In this document: positions 1 through 8,800 of the stretch, in pieces
How the letters are laid out: the number at the start of each line of letters is the position of its first letter
Numbering within the stretch: position 1 is the first letter of the stretch
From: Phenylobacterium zucineum
GTDB taxonomy: Bacteria > Pseudomonadota > Alphaproteobacteria > Caulobacterales > Caulobacteraceae
Direction of reading: 5' to 3'
DNA: 34,922 nt
NCBI GenBank assembly: GCA_002221445.1
Contig: NMUI01000181.1
Span: 1-34,922, forward strand
Notes under the pieces: model-generated
What the model saw: only the letters and a program-made list of their open reading frames with translations
Told to the model about the DNA's origin: nothing
Database searches by the model: none
Position numbers and translations under genes: made by a program

Positions 1-100
1 TGGGAACCGGTTATCGGATCGAAACGCACTCTAACATCTTAAATGAGAGCCTGTTTTATCCCTCTAGACGTTTCCGTCTAAAGGGAACAGGCTCTAGGGC
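1..100. repeat. Dispersed palindromic repeat, copy 1 (cut by window edge)
   Basis: The window opens inside this element. Its first 18 bases, TGGGAACCGGTTATCGGA, recur exactly at 12359-12376, and similarity continues for about 90 nt, including CTAAAGGGA near the end of both copies. The second half of this copy folds into a long hairpin: GAGCCTGTT (47-55) pairs with AACAGGCTC (86-94), and TAGACG (65-70) with CGTCTA (75-80) around a TTTC loop. Elements with a GTGGGAACCGGTT core between inverted arms are a common non-coding dispersed repeat in alphaproteobacteria. No coding capacity is seen. Confidence 0.7.
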
Positions 101-307
101 GAAGCTACGGGCTGTCGCCCTTTGCTCGTTCTTCAAAAGCGCGTTAGCCAGCGACTTCAGCGGCATTCGATGGGTCACCCTTGGGTCGACCGCAAAGCGC
201 AGCGACAGTCCGTTCTACCAAATAGTTCTGACTATTTTGCTACTATGGGGGCGTGGATCACGGGTGTGGTTAAACGCAGCAGGGTGTCTTTAGGGCTTCA
301 AAGAGCA
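101..307. other. Intergenic stretch, no gene supported
   Basis: Between repeat copy 1 and the ctrA terminator I see no convincing gene. The 77-aa ORF at 122-355 has no recognisable features and runs through the terminator hairpin. An AGGGCGA/TCGCCCT inverted repeat (96-102 and 115-121) followed by TTT could be a weak plus-strand terminator for something left of the window. Confidence 0.4.
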
Positions 308-335
308 AAACACCCGCCTTTGCTGGCGGGTGTTT
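308..335 (-). terminator. Intrinsic terminator downstream of ctrA
   Basis: AAACACCCGCC (308-318) and GGCGGGTGTTT (325-335) form a perfect 11-bp stem with a 6-nt loop. Read on the minus strand it is followed by TTGCTCTTTG, and it sits 28 nt past the ctrA stop codon. The A/T flanks on both sides mean it could also work for plus-strand transcription. Confidence 0.8.
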
Positions 336-362
336 CAGAGCTCAGTGAATTGTGAGGCCTGC

Positions 363-1058
363 TCAGGCGGCCACTTGGTTTTCCGACGGATCGCGCAGCA
401 CATAGCCACGACCCCAGACGGTTTCGATGTGATGGCGACCTTCAGCGGCAGCTGCCAGCTTTTTGCGAAGCTTACAAATGAAGACGTCGATGATCTTCAA
501 TTCCGGCTCGTCCATGCCGCCGTAAAGATGATTCAGGAACATTTCCTTGGTGAGGGTCGTGCCCTTACGCAAAGAGAGCAGTTCCAGCATTTGATATTCT
601 TTGCCGGTCAGGTGAACCCGGTTGTTATTCACTTCGACGGTTTTGGCATCCAGGTTGACCAGGATGTCGCCGGTGCGGATGACCGACTGGGCATGGCCCT
701 TAGAGCGACGGATCACGGCGTGAATCCGAGCAATGAGTTCGTCCTTGTGGAAGGGCTTGGTCATATAATCGTCAGCCCCGCCGCCGAGAGTCTTGACCTT
801 GGTGTCAATCTCAGCCGATCCGGACAGGATCATGATCGGCGTATTGATCTTGGCCACCCGGAGGGTGCGAAGCACATCCATGCCGCTCATATCCGGCAGG
901 TTGAGGTCCAGAAGGATAAGATCGTAATCATAAATTTTACCCAAATCGACGCCCTCTTCTCCAAGGTCCGTCGTGTAGATATTGAAACCTTCCGACTTGA
1001 GCATCAACTCGATGCTCTGCGCTGTAGCGCTGTCGTCCTCGATCAACAATACGCGCAT
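363..1058 (-). CDS. ctrA: Cell-cycle response regulator CtrA
   Basis: OmpR-family response regulator and master cell-cycle transcription factor of alphaproteobacteria. The N-terminal receiver (about residues 1-120) has the acidic pair D8/D9, phospho-acceptor D51 in LLDLNLPD and K101 in TKPF. The C-terminal winged helix (about 125-225) ends in [11 protein letters not shown] chose the start at MRVLLIEDD, not the upstream ORF start: AGGAGGA lies 4 nt before it and it gives 231 aa, the usual CtrA length. The protein ends in VAA; in Caulobacter a C-terminal Ala-Ala is needed for ClpXP proteolysis, so regulated degradation is likely. It is transcribed alone, away from the fliI genes, from a GANTC-rich upstream region, and is followed by a strong terminator. 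Intact. Confidence 0.97.
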   Translation of the reverse strand: MRVLLIEDDSATAQSIELMLKSEGFNIYTTDLGEEGVDLGKIYDYDLILLDLNLPDMSGMDVLRTLRVAKINTPIMILSGSAEIDTKVKTLGGGADDYMTKPFHKDELIARIHAVIRRSKGHAQSVIRTGDILVNLDAKTVEVNNNRVHLTGKEYQMLELLSLRKGTTLTKEMFLNHLYGGMDEPELKIIDVFICKLRKKLAAAAEGRHHIETVWGRGYVLRDPSENQVAA

Positions 1059-1260
1059 CAAATCCTCCTGGGCCGCCCGCGCCGATAGTTTCAAGGATCC
1101 CCCAAGAATCCCTGCATTTACGCTGCCAGTTTGCCAGCGAGTTAATTTAAGACCGGTTAATAGTGAAGGGTCTCTCGAGGAATCGTTAACTCGGTTTGGG
1201 ATTCGCCAGCAAGAGTGACCAGGGATCGATGGACCCTCGGCAGTTGAATCTTTTGTGATT
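1059..1260 (-). promoter_or_regulatory. ctrA upstream control region: GANTC cluster and CtrA-like boxes
   Basis: Four GANTC sites (CcrM methylation targets) occur within 145 bp: 1106-1110, 1180-1184, 1200-1204 and 1246-1250. TTAA elements at 1142-1145, 1147-1150 and 1157-1160 and a GTTAAC at 1185-1190 resemble half-sites of the CtrA box (TTAA-N7-TTAA), although the clearest pair is spaced by 6, not 7. Caulobacter ctrA is controlled by methylation at a GANTC in P1 and by CtrA itself at P2, so a similar circuit is inferred here. The intergenic region is shared with the divergent 1380-3423 genes and could control both. Transcription starts cannot be placed by eye. Confidence 0.6.
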
Positions 1261-1379
1261 GGACAGATGGGGCGAATAGAGAGTCACGGCCTGGTCATAT
1301 TCCGAGCGTGTTTTTCCGGTAACGGCTGGTCAAAGCCCATAGGGTATAGTGAAGTCCAATTTCCTGCGGAGAGGGTTCG

Positions 1380-1625
1380 ATGTTTGCTTCTGAATGGCCC
1401 GCTATGGCCGAGGCTGGTGCCGGACTATCCGATGCAGAAGACGGTGTCGACGCGGCGCGTCATGCGCCCGGTGAGCGAGCACGGACCGCGCGCTATCATA
1501 TTGTCAATGATATCCGCCGCAGGCCGATGGTTTATTTCGGCTTCGGCGTGTTAATCGGGTTTGGTTTAGGTGTGCTGTTTCAAAATAACGATCGGGATAA
1601 TCTTCACGGGGAGTTAAGGGCCTAG
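1380..1625 (+). CDS. Small single-pass membrane protein upstream of fliI
   Basis: 81-aa ORF whose ATG is preceded by GGAGAGGG at good spacing. The N-terminal half is acidic and alanine-rich. A basic stretch (RARTARYHIVNDIRRRP) then leads into one glycine-rich hydrophobic helix, VYFGFGVLIGFGLGVLF, followed by a short polar tail. The layout recalls the C-terminal anchor of DUF883/ElaB-type proteins, but this is only a resemblance. It lies between ctrA (divergent) and fliI (57 nt downstream, same strand), so co-transcription with fliIJ is likely. Function unknown. RBS, size and neighbour spacing favour a real gene. Confidence 0.6.
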   Translation: MFASEWPAMAEAGAGLSDAEDGVDAARHAPGERARTARYHIVNDIRRRPMVYFGFGVLIGFGLGVLFQNNDRDNLHGELRA

Positions 1626-1682
1626 GGCCGATCCTCTGCGGGCCGCGAGTCAGGTTGTTTTCGCCCCCGGAGTTTGCGTCCA

Positions 1683-3017
1683 GTGCAGAGTCTCATCACC
1701 GCCGTCGAGCGCCTTGATCCCTTGACCGTTTCCGGTCGGGTTGCGGCGGTGAACGGCCTTCTGATCGAAGCCCGAGGTGGCCTGACCCGGCTGTCCATCG
1801 GCTCCCGGGCACAGATCCTCCGCCGTGGAAATCAGCCCCTGGCAGCTGAAGTGGTCGGCTTCAGAGATTCCCGCGCCTTGCTCATGCCCTTTGGTCCCGT
1901 TGAGGGGGTCGCGCCGGGTGCAGAAATTCGGATTGATGATCTCAGTTCTGCCGTCCATCCGACGAAGGCCTGGCTCGGACGTATTATCGACGCATTTGGG
2001 CAGCCGATAGACAGTCTTGGTCCTCTGCCTCAGGGATTATCCGGCTATCCCCTTAGGGCGGCCCCCCAGCGGCCCATGCCAGGGGACGGGTGGGTGAACG
2101 CTTAGATCTTGGCGTTCGCGCTATGAATGTCTTTACCACATGCTGCCGGGGTCAGCGTCTCGGTGTCTTTGCTGGCTCGGGTGTCGGCAAGTCTGTCCTG
2201 TTGTCCATGCTGGCCAAGCAGGCCGATTGCGATGCCGTTGTGGTGGGGCTGATCGGCGAACGGGGTCGGGAAGTCCGGGAGTTTATCGAAGAAACCTTGG
2301 GGCCTGAGGGTCTTAAGCGCGCCGTTGTCGTCGTCGCGACCTCGGACGAGCCCGCCCTTAAGCGGCGTCAGGCCGCCTATATGACCCTCGCCATCGCCGA
2401 ATATCTCCGCGATCAGGACATGGAGGTTCTATGCTTGATGGACTCCGTCACCCGCTTTGCCATGGCGCAGCGGGAGATCGGGCTGGCCGCGGGGGAACCT
2501 CCAACGACCAAGGGCTATACACCGACTGTTTTCACGGAATTGCCCAAGCTACTGGAACGTGCGGGCCCGGCCGATCCGCTCTGACGGCACGACGGCTGGC
2601 CCAATCACCGGCCTCTTCACCGTGCTGGTGGATGGTGATGATCACAATGAACCCATTGCCGATGCCGTGCGGGGCATTCTGGACGGCCATATTGTCATGG
2701 AGCGCGCCATTGCCGAGCGCGGTCGCTTCCCGGCGATCAATGTCCTGAAATCCATCAGCCGGACCATGCCTGGTTGCCACGAACCGCAGGAGCGAGAGAT
2801 CGTCAAGCTGGCCCGGCAATCCCTCTCGGCCTACGCCAATATGGAAGAACTGATCCGTATTGGGGCCTACCGGGCCGGTGCCGACCCCGAGGTGGACCGG
2901 GCTATTCAGCTAAATCCGGCCCTGGAATCCTTTCTGAGCCAAGACAAGGACGAAGCCACAAGCTTGCCCGACAGCTTCGAAAGTCTGGGGCGTATCTTAA
3001 GGGGTGAAGCCGCGTGA
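1683..3017 (+). CDS. fliI: Flagellar export ATPase FliI (two frame breaks)
   Basis: Cytoplasmic ATPase of the flagellar type III export apparatus, related to F1-beta. Three consecutive ORF pieces rebuild one protein of about 445 aa: an N-terminal beta-barrel domain, Walker [12 protein letters not shown], Walker B region [13 protein letters not shown], the [24 protein letters not shown] segment and a C-terminal helical domain. The first break is near 2079-2085 (frame 3 to 2; one base missing near CCAGGGG), just before [13 protein letters not shown]. The second is near 2565-2590 (frame 2 to 3; one extra base or two missing), between LLERAGP and [12 protein letters not shown]. The GTG at 1683 is preferred over the TTG at 1674 because GGAG lies 10 nt before it. 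The stop overlaps the fliJ GTG start (GTGA). Sequencing error is more likely than a pseudogene. Confidence 0.9.
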
Positions 3018-3423
3018 AATGGACTGACAGCTTAATTAAACTGGCCAGCTATGAGGTCGAGGTTCTGCAAAAGCGACTATCCGAGGTGGTGGACCGTCGC
3101 ATCCAGGCCGAAATGCGACTGGTCATGTTGGAGGCAGAGGGCGAATCCGAGGCGCAGCACGCCCGTCGTCACCCGGAGGCTGCCCGTTACCACACGGCCT
3201 TTGTGGAAGGATTACGGGCACGCAAGGCCATCGCCCAGGGTGAAATTGACCGCATCCGCCTTGAAGAGGCGGGCGCTCGAGATGTCCTTGCCGTGGCCTT
3301 TGAAGAGCAAAAAAGTACGAACAGGTGGCTGAAAGCCATCGTCTTGATCGCTTAAGAGCGACAAACCGTATTGAATCGGCGGCTATGGATGAAATGGGGT
3401 TAAGGCGTGCCGCTAGGCTGTGA
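3014..3423 (+). CDS. fliJ: Flagellar export chaperone FliJ (one frame break)
   Basis: Small coiled-coil, charged protein that partners FliI in flagellar export. The GTG start overlaps the fliI stop by 4 nt, so translation is probably coupled. The ORF track stops it at 3355. However, adding one A to the A6 run at 3309-3314 ([18 protein letters not shown]) carries the frame on to a TGA at 3421-3423 and restores a FliJ-like tail ending GLRRAARL, about 136 aa. The predicted structure is almost all helix, with a heptad-like L/V/A pattern. It ends 20 nt from the convergent phzF-like gene, and no clear terminator lies between them. Confidence 0.85.
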
Positions 3424-3443
3424 TGATCGGATGCCCTGACGCC

Positions 3444-4331
3444 TCAAAGCGTGACTTGGCCCCGGAACACCGGAACACATCCGCCACCGACCTGAGCCCG
3501 AATGCCATCCGCCGTCCGACGGGCGGTGACATGAAGACGGCTCGGACGCCCCATCTCAACGCCCTGGCTGATCACATACGCCGCTTGACCTTCCGTCGTT
3601 AGTGATAACAGCAAGGCCCCCAGTGTCGCATTGGCGCTTCCTGTGGCGGGGTCCTCGAAGGTGCCTGTCAGAGGTGAAAACATCCGGGCTCGAATCCCGT
3701 CACCGTCCCGGGCGTAGAGATGCAGCGATAGGCGCATGGAAAAATCATCCAACCCTGCACCGACGGCTTCAAATCCGGCCATATCTGGTTTGGCGCGATC
3801 AAGCGCCTGAGGTGTGATCTCAGCAATCACAAAATCGACGCCGACCGAGGCCCGGATCGGTCGATGACCCGTGAGCAGAATATCGTCTTTTGTCAGACCG
3901 GCACATTGTGCGATCTGTTCGGGGGTGAACTCATCCCCTAAGGTCAAGGCCTGAGGGGCATCGATTATAGCCCCGACTAGGTTACCCTCTTGATCCCGCT
4001 GAACCCTCACGGATACCAGACCGGCTAATTCCTCAAATGTCAGAAGGTCGTCTTTAGCGCGGCCAAGACCGGCGAGCAAATAGCCGGTGCCCACATTGGG
4101 ATGGCCGGCGAACGGCATTTCCGAGCTGCGATTGAAAATTCGGACCCGGGCGGTGTGCCGGGGATCTTCCGGCGGTAGGACAAAGGTGGTTTCGCTGAGG
4201 TTTAACTCTGCGGCCAGGGTCTGCATATCTGCATCAGATATGCCTTTCGCATCAGGGAACACCGCCAGCTGATTCCCGCCAAATCGACGATCCGTAAATA
4301 CGTCGAGGGTGACAAAATCATAAGTCTGCAT
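3444..4331 (-). CDS. PhzF-family isomerase/epimerase-like protein
   Basis: PhzF/YddE superfamily protein (diaminopimelate-epimerase fold). The N-terminus, FVTLDVFTDRRFGGNQLAVF, is the family signature, with the catalytic Glu expected in LNLSETTFV. Further family segments are FNRSSEMPFAGHPNVGTGYLL (quoted in part: EMPFAGHPNVGT) and EDPATGSANATLGALL. The start at MQTYDF (4331) is preferred over the ORF start because AAGGAG lies 7 nt upstream; this gives 295 aa, normal for the family. Substrate unknown: most PhzF homologues outside phenazine clusters are uncharacterised and no phenazine genes are seen here. It is convergent with fliJ and has no evident link to the flagellum. Intact. Confidence 0.88.
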   Translation of the reverse strand: MQTYDFVTLDVFTDRRFGGNQLAVFPDAKGISDADMQTLAAELNLSETTFVLPPEDPRHTARVRIFNRSSEMPFAGHPNVGTGYLLAGLGRAKDDLLTFEELAGLVSVRVQRDQEGNLVGAIIDAPQALTLGDEFTPEQIAQCAGLTKDDILLTGHRPIRASVGVDFVIAEITPQALDRAKPDMAGFEAVGAGLDDFSMRLSLHLYARDGDGIRARMFSPLTGTFEDPATGSANATLGALLLSLTTEGQAAYVISQGVEMGRPSRLHVTARRTADGIRAQVGGGCVPVFRGQVTL

Positions 4332-4470
4332 GGCATTCTCCTTGAATGCAGAACGCTTTGCGACCCTCGGCATCGAACTGACCACGAACCCGTGTCGGTC
4401 AAGATTTTTGATCCTAAAATGCCGAGGCTAAATGGGGGTAGGTCATCAACTTGACCCAAAACCTGGACGA

Positions 4471-4872
4471 TCAGTTTTCCGTGGCGCGAACGCCGGATGG
4501 CGCTTGGGGGGGCCGCGCTGCGACTTCGGCTTCCGTCGCCTGTCGAATAGCGTGGAGGTCGTCGCTCAAGCGAAATAAGGCCACATAGAGTTCGCAAAAC
4601 GCTCGCCAGAGCAGGACGAGTATCGTCACCACCAGAAATCCACCCACCAGTACCGATACAGCCAGCAGAGCCCCCATCAGCACGTCTTCGCGAAACGCCA
4701 CGCCGATGGCACTGCCGATAATTCCAAAAGCAATCAGGGCAATGATGCCAAGACCCGACCAATAAATCAGGTGGATCACCTGATTGGCCATGAGCTTTTC
4801 AAAGGTCAGCAAGTCCCAGAACAGGGTCTTGGGCAGCCCGTCGCGTGCGGGTGTGGGTCGGGGTCGGCGCAT
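4471..4872 (-). CDS. DUF4282-like two-helix membrane protein
   Basis: Inner-membrane protein with a short N-terminal cytoplasmic segment (FWDLLTFEKLM), then two long hydrophobic helices (IHLIYWSGLGIIALIAFGII and ALLAVSVLVGGFLVVTILVL) and a charged C-terminal tail. This arrangement and the FxxLLTFEKL-type opening match DUF4282 proteins, whose function is not established. It lies just downstream of flhA on the same strand and may be the last gene of that transcript. The start is uncertain: the track begins at a TTG (4944), with ATGs at 4908 and 4872. I chose 4872 because it begins closest to the conserved region, although its RBS is weak. Confidence 0.7.
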   Translation of the reverse strand: MRRPRPTPARDGLPKTLFWDLLTFEKLMANQVIHLIYWSGLGIIALIAFGIIGSAIGVAFREDVLMGALLAVSVLVGGFLVVTILVLLWRAFCELYVALFRLSDDLHAIRQATEAEVAARPPQAPSGVRATEN

Positions 4873-4959
4873 AGCTGTCTCAAGATCGGGGCACCACCAT
4901 GGCCCCATGATCGCACCGCTACCAGCGCTGGGCGTCTGCTGCAACCGGGGGGCGGTGAG

Positions 4960-7053
4960 TTAGATGGATCCGACCGTCTTCAAGCGCGCCCTCGGATGAA
5001 CTTCATTCTGGCTCATCACCGGCGTCTGACCGCGGAATCTTTCAATAATGGAGCGGACATAGGGGCGGATCTGCGGACTGGTCAGGAGAACAGGCGAAGC
5101 CCCGGCCAAGGCGGCCTGCTCGAACGCATCCCGCACCGCTCGGATGAAGTCCTGGAGCCGTGAAGGGGCCATGGCCAGCTGTTTTTCGTCACCACCGCCC
5201 ACAAGGGATTCCGCAAAAGCATTTTCCCATTCACCTGACATGGTGACGATGGGGAGGGCACCTTCTTCGTCACGATGGGCGAAGGATAACTGACGGGATA
5301 GACGCGACCGTACCTGCTCAACCAGCAAGGTAATCGAAGGCGTATGCGGGGCCGCCTCACCTATACCCTCAAGTATGGCTGGCAGGTCGCGGATGGAAAC
5401 CCGCTCCCTGAGCAGGGCCTGGAGAACCCGCTGAATCGTCGTGGCCGATACCACCGAGGGCACGAGATCCTCCACCAGCTTTTTCTGATCGGCCGGCAGA
5501 TCCTTGAGCAGCTTTTGTACCTCGGAATAGGAGAGCAGGTCGGGCATGTTCTCCTTAAGAATTTCAGTCAAGTGCGTAGTCAGAACAGTGGCGGGATCGA
5601 CAATGGTATAGCCACGGAATGTCGCCTCTTCCCTTAGATTATCGTCAATCCAGGTCGCCGGCAGACCGAAGGCGGGCTCGCGCACATGCTCGCCCGGAAT
5701 ATCCACCTGGCCGCCCCTAGGGTCCATGGCCATCAGATGTCCAAGCCTGACCTCACCACCCCCGGCCTCCATTTCCTTAATTCGGATCATATAGCCTTGG
5801 GAATTCAACCGCATATTGTCGAGTATTCGGACCGACGGCATAACGAAGCCGAAATCTGCTGCAAGCGTGCGGCGAAGGGCCTTGATCTGGTCTGTAAGAC
5901 GGCGGCCCTCCAGATCATTGATTAGGGGCAACAGACCATAGCCTAGCTCGATCTTGATCTCATCAATCGCCAAGGTCTGGCTAATCGGTTCTTCCTGATC
6001 TTCTGCCTTTGGTTCCGGCGGGGCGATATCGGCCGTATCAATCACAACAGGCGCATGGGATCTGCGCCAAGCCAGGGACCCTGAGGCAATGGAGACCAGG
6101 GCGAAGGGTATGATCGGCATACCCGGAATAAAGGCAATAACGCCAGCTGCGGCAGATACCATGCCCAAGGCGATAGGGTTCATGGCCAGCTGGGTGACCA
6201 GGGCTTTGTCGGCGGAGCCCTCGACTCCGGCCTTAGAAACCAGAAAGCCCGCCGCGATGGAGATGATCAGGGCCGGAATCTGACTCACCAGACCATCGCC
6301 GATAGTCATAATGGTATAGCTGGCGGCGGCATCAACAATCGGCATTTTGTGCTGCAGAACGCCAATCAGAATGCCGCCGATGACGTTGATCGCCACAATG
6401 ATCAATCCGGCGACGGCGTCACCGCGAACGAACTTCGAGGCACCATCCATCGAGCCGAAGAAGGTAGATTCTTGTTCCAGTTCCTTGCGTCGGTGCTTAG
6501 CGGTCGCTTCGTCGATCAGGCCCGACGATAGGTCGGCGTCGATCGCCATCTGCTTGCCGGGCATTGAGTCCAAAGTGAAGCGCGCTGCCACTTCGGCGAT
6601 CCGGCCCGAGCCCTTGGTGATGACGACGAAGTTCACGATCACCAGAATGGCGAACACAATCAGACCAATGGCAAAACTGCCGCCGGTCATCAGGCGACCA
6701 AAACTCTCGATCACCTTACCCGCGCCGTGGGCACCCTCGTGGCCATGACCGAGGATCAGACGGGTCGAGGCGATGTTCAATGCCAGGCGGAATAGGGTGG
6801 TGACCAGCAGGACTGTCGGAAAGGCGGTGAATTCGAGGGGGCGTTTGATGAACAGCGAGGTCATCAGGATCAGAACCGCTGAGCTGATCGAGATGGATAG
6901 CAGTCCATCCAGCAGGAAGGCGGGTACGGGTAGAATCAGCAGGACGATGACGCCGATGACGCCCATCGCCATGGCGACTTCGCCCTGGGCGAGCCAACCT
7001 ATGACCTCCCGCCCTGTGGGGCGCGCGGACCCGAAGAAACTGGTGTCAGCCAC
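4960..7053 (-). CDS. flhA: Flagellar export gate protein FlhA
   Basis: Major membrane component of the flagellar type III export gate. 697 aa from a GTG start 9 nt after the flbD stop. The N-terminal half contains about eight membrane segments and the FHIPEP-family motif TTLFRLALNIASTRLIL, followed by the conserved FTLDSMPGKQMAIDADL loop. The C-terminal half (about 350-690) is the soluble domain that docks export substrates and chaperones, with GYGLLPLI and ILKENMPDLLSYSEVQKLL blocks typical of FlhA. Intact and full length. Position directly after flbD makes it the last recognised flagellar gene of the fliF operon. Confidence 0.97.
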   Translation of the reverse strand: MADTSFFGSARPTGREVIGWLAQGEVAMAMGVIGVIVLLILPVPAFLLDGLLSISISSAVLILMTSLFIKRPLEFTAFPTVLLVTTLFRLALNIASTRLILGHGHEGAHGAGKVIESFGRLMTGGSFAIGLIVFAILVIVNFVVITKGSGRIAEVAARFTLDSMPGKQMAIDADLSSGLIDEATAKHRRKELEQESTFFGSMDGASKFVRGDAVAGLIIVAINVIGGILIGVLQHKMPIVDAAASYTIMTIGDGLVSQIPALIISIAAGFLVSKAGVEGSADKALVTQLAMNPIALGMVSAAAGVIAFIPGMPIIPFALVSIASGSLAWRRSHAPVVIDTADIAPPEPKAEDQEEPISQTLAIDEIKIELGYGLLPLINDLEGRRLTDQIKALRRTLAADFGFVMPSVRILDNMRLNSQGYMIRIKEMEAGGGEVRLGHLMAMDPRGGQVDIPGEHVREPAFGLPATWIDDNLREEATFRGYTIVDPATVLTTHLTEILKENMPDLLSYSEVQKLLKDLPADQKKLVEDLVPSVVSATTIQRVLQALLRERVSIRDLPAILEGIGEAAPHTPSITLLVEQVRSRLSRQLSFAHRDEEGALPIVTMSGEWENAFAESLVGGGDEKQLAMAPSRLQDFIRAVRDAFEQAALAGASPVLLTSPQIRPYVRSIIERFRGQTPVMSQNEVHPRARLKTVGSI

Positions 7054-7062
7054 AGATCACAC

Positions 7063-8429
7063 TTAAGCCGCGTGAAAGCCCATTTGTGGTGCCGGCACCG
7101 CTATACCCGCATCGGAATACTCTTTGAGCTTGTTGCGCAGGGTGCGGATTGAGATTCCCAGAATGTTGGCGGCGTGAGTCCGGTTTCCCAAGCAGTGCTC
7201 AAGGGTATCAATAATCAGCTGCTGTTCCATTTCAGCAACGGTCTGACCAACAAAAGCTCGGGTGGCGGCTTCGGCGGCAGAGGCGGCGGCCAGGGCGGTT
7301 CGAGTCCCGATGTCCGCTGGGGCCAAGGGTTGACCGTCCGGAAGGCGGATCGCGGTCTCTTCAATCTCAGCACCCGAAGCCAGGAGCACCGCACGGTGCA
7401 TGGCGTTTTCCAGCTCACGAACATTCCCGGGCCAGCGATGACCCGCGAGCCGGCGCTTGGCTTCAGCCGATAGATCGCGGCTTGGAGTTCCGTTAGCTGT
7501 GGCGTATTTTTCACGAAAAATTCGGCGAGGGCCACAATGTCACCTGGGCGTTCCCGCAGGGGCGGCAGGCGCAGGTTTACCACATTGAGGCGATAAAGCA
7601 GGTCTTCCCGGAAGGTTCCTTCCTTCACCGCCATCACGAGATCACGGTTGGAGGTAGCGAGGATGCGAATGTCAACCTTGACCGGCTTAGAGCCGCCCAC
7701 GCGGTCGATTTCCCGCTCCTGAATGGCGCGCAATAGTTTGGCCTGGAGCCGGGTGTCCATCTCCGAGATTTCATCCAGGAGCAGGGTGCCGCCATTGGCT
7801 TCTTCGAACTTACCGATGCGCCGGGCCAGGGCCCCGGTGAAGGCCCCCTTCTCGTGACCGAACAATTCGCTTTCCAACAAGTTTTCGGGAATCGCAGCGC
7901 AGTTCACCGAGATGAAGGGTTTGCTGGCGCGGCGCGATTTCTGGTGAACATAGCGGGCGATGACTTCCTTACCCGAGCCGCTCTCTCCAGTGATTAGGAT
8001 AGAGGCCTCCGACGCCGCAATCTGATCGGCCAGACTGATCACCGCCTGCATGGCCGGGTCGCGAACCACCATGGGTTTGTTGTCGTCGGAAACCGCTGCC
8101 AGGACGGCCGCGATCATCTCGGCTTCCGGGGGCAGGGGTATAAATTCCTTAGCTCCCGCACGGATGGCATCCCCGGCCTTACGGGCGTCGGGATCAACCC
8201 CGCAGGCCACAACGGGGACCCGGATACGTTCAGCCTCGTTGGCCGCGATCAGGGCTGCTATGTCCAGGTCGTAGTCCACAAGCATCAGGTCGGCACCTTG
8301 GCCGGCCCGCAAGGCGTGAGTCGCCGCCTCAATGGTCTCCACATGGCTGACCTTGGCCCCCGCTGCCATGGCCATTTTAACAGCGGAAGCCAGCTGTCCG
8401 TTTAGTTGTCCGACGACTAGAAGTCGCAT
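7063..8429 (-). CDS. flbD: Sigma-54-dependent flagellar regulator FlbD (one frame break)
   Basis: NtrC-type activator of late flagellar genes in Caulobacterales, also a repressor of fliF. It has an N-terminal receiver-like domain (1-115), Walker A GESGSGKE (148-155), the sigma-54 contact loop GAFTGA (195-200), Walker B GGTLLLDE (213-220), and a C-terminal Fis-type helix-turn-helix ([20 protein letters not shown]). The ORF track splits it. Adding one base to the T5 run at 7507-7511 (A5 on the coding strand) joins the parts through [21 protein letters not shown] and [16 protein letters not shown], giving about 455 aa. Fifth gene of the operon. Confidence 0.93.
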
Positions 8430-8458
8430 GCCCGTCTCTCCTTTAGACCGCCCGTCCG

Positions 8459-8800
8459 TTAGGACTGAGAGTCTCCGTCCTTGATGATTTCAGTCATGGT
8501 CACACCCAGGCGCTCGTCGACGATGACGACCTCACCCCGGGCGACAAGCCGGTTATTCACATAGATGTCGATGGACTCTCCGACCTTGCGGTCGAGTTCC
8601 AGAACACTGCCGGAGCTGAGCTGCAAAAGTTGCGCAACGCTCATGGTGGCGCGTCCCAGAACCGCAGAGATGGAGACCGGAACATCAAAGACCGGGGCGA
8701 GATCAGTCGCCGTCCGGGCTTCGGTTTCGCCCTCAGGCCGGGACGGCGCATCGCCCGGACCGAAATCGTCGAGTTTAAGATCTGTATCGGAGTCCGACAT
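8459..8800 (-). CDS. fliN: Flagellar motor switch protein FliN
   Basis: C-ring/switch component with the SpoA (surface presentation of antigens) fold: [23 protein letters not shown], then [31 protein letters not shown], of which the [19 protein letters not shown] block is diagnostic. About 113 aa from the ATG at 8800, which overlaps the flbE TGA (TGATG); the ORF track starts one codon earlier at a TTG. The acidic, proline-containing N-terminal 40 residues are the usual variable region. It probably assembles with FliG and FliM; fliM is not in this window. Intact. Confidence 0.95.
   Translation of the reverse strand: MSDSDTDLKLDDFGPGDAPSRPEGETEARTATDLAPVFDVPVSISAVLGRATMSVAQLLQLSSGSVLELDRKVGESIDIYVNNRLVARGEVVIVDERLGVTMTEIIKDGDSQS

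Noticed and set aside
330-1088. 252-aa plus-strand ORF opposite ctrA
   Set aside because: Exact antisense of ctrA with no recognisable domains; a typical shadow of a high-GC coding strand.
1683-3017. fliI as a true pseudogene
   Set aside because: Flanking flagellar genes are conserved and many unrelated genes in the window show the same type of one-base break, so a sequencing cause is more likely.
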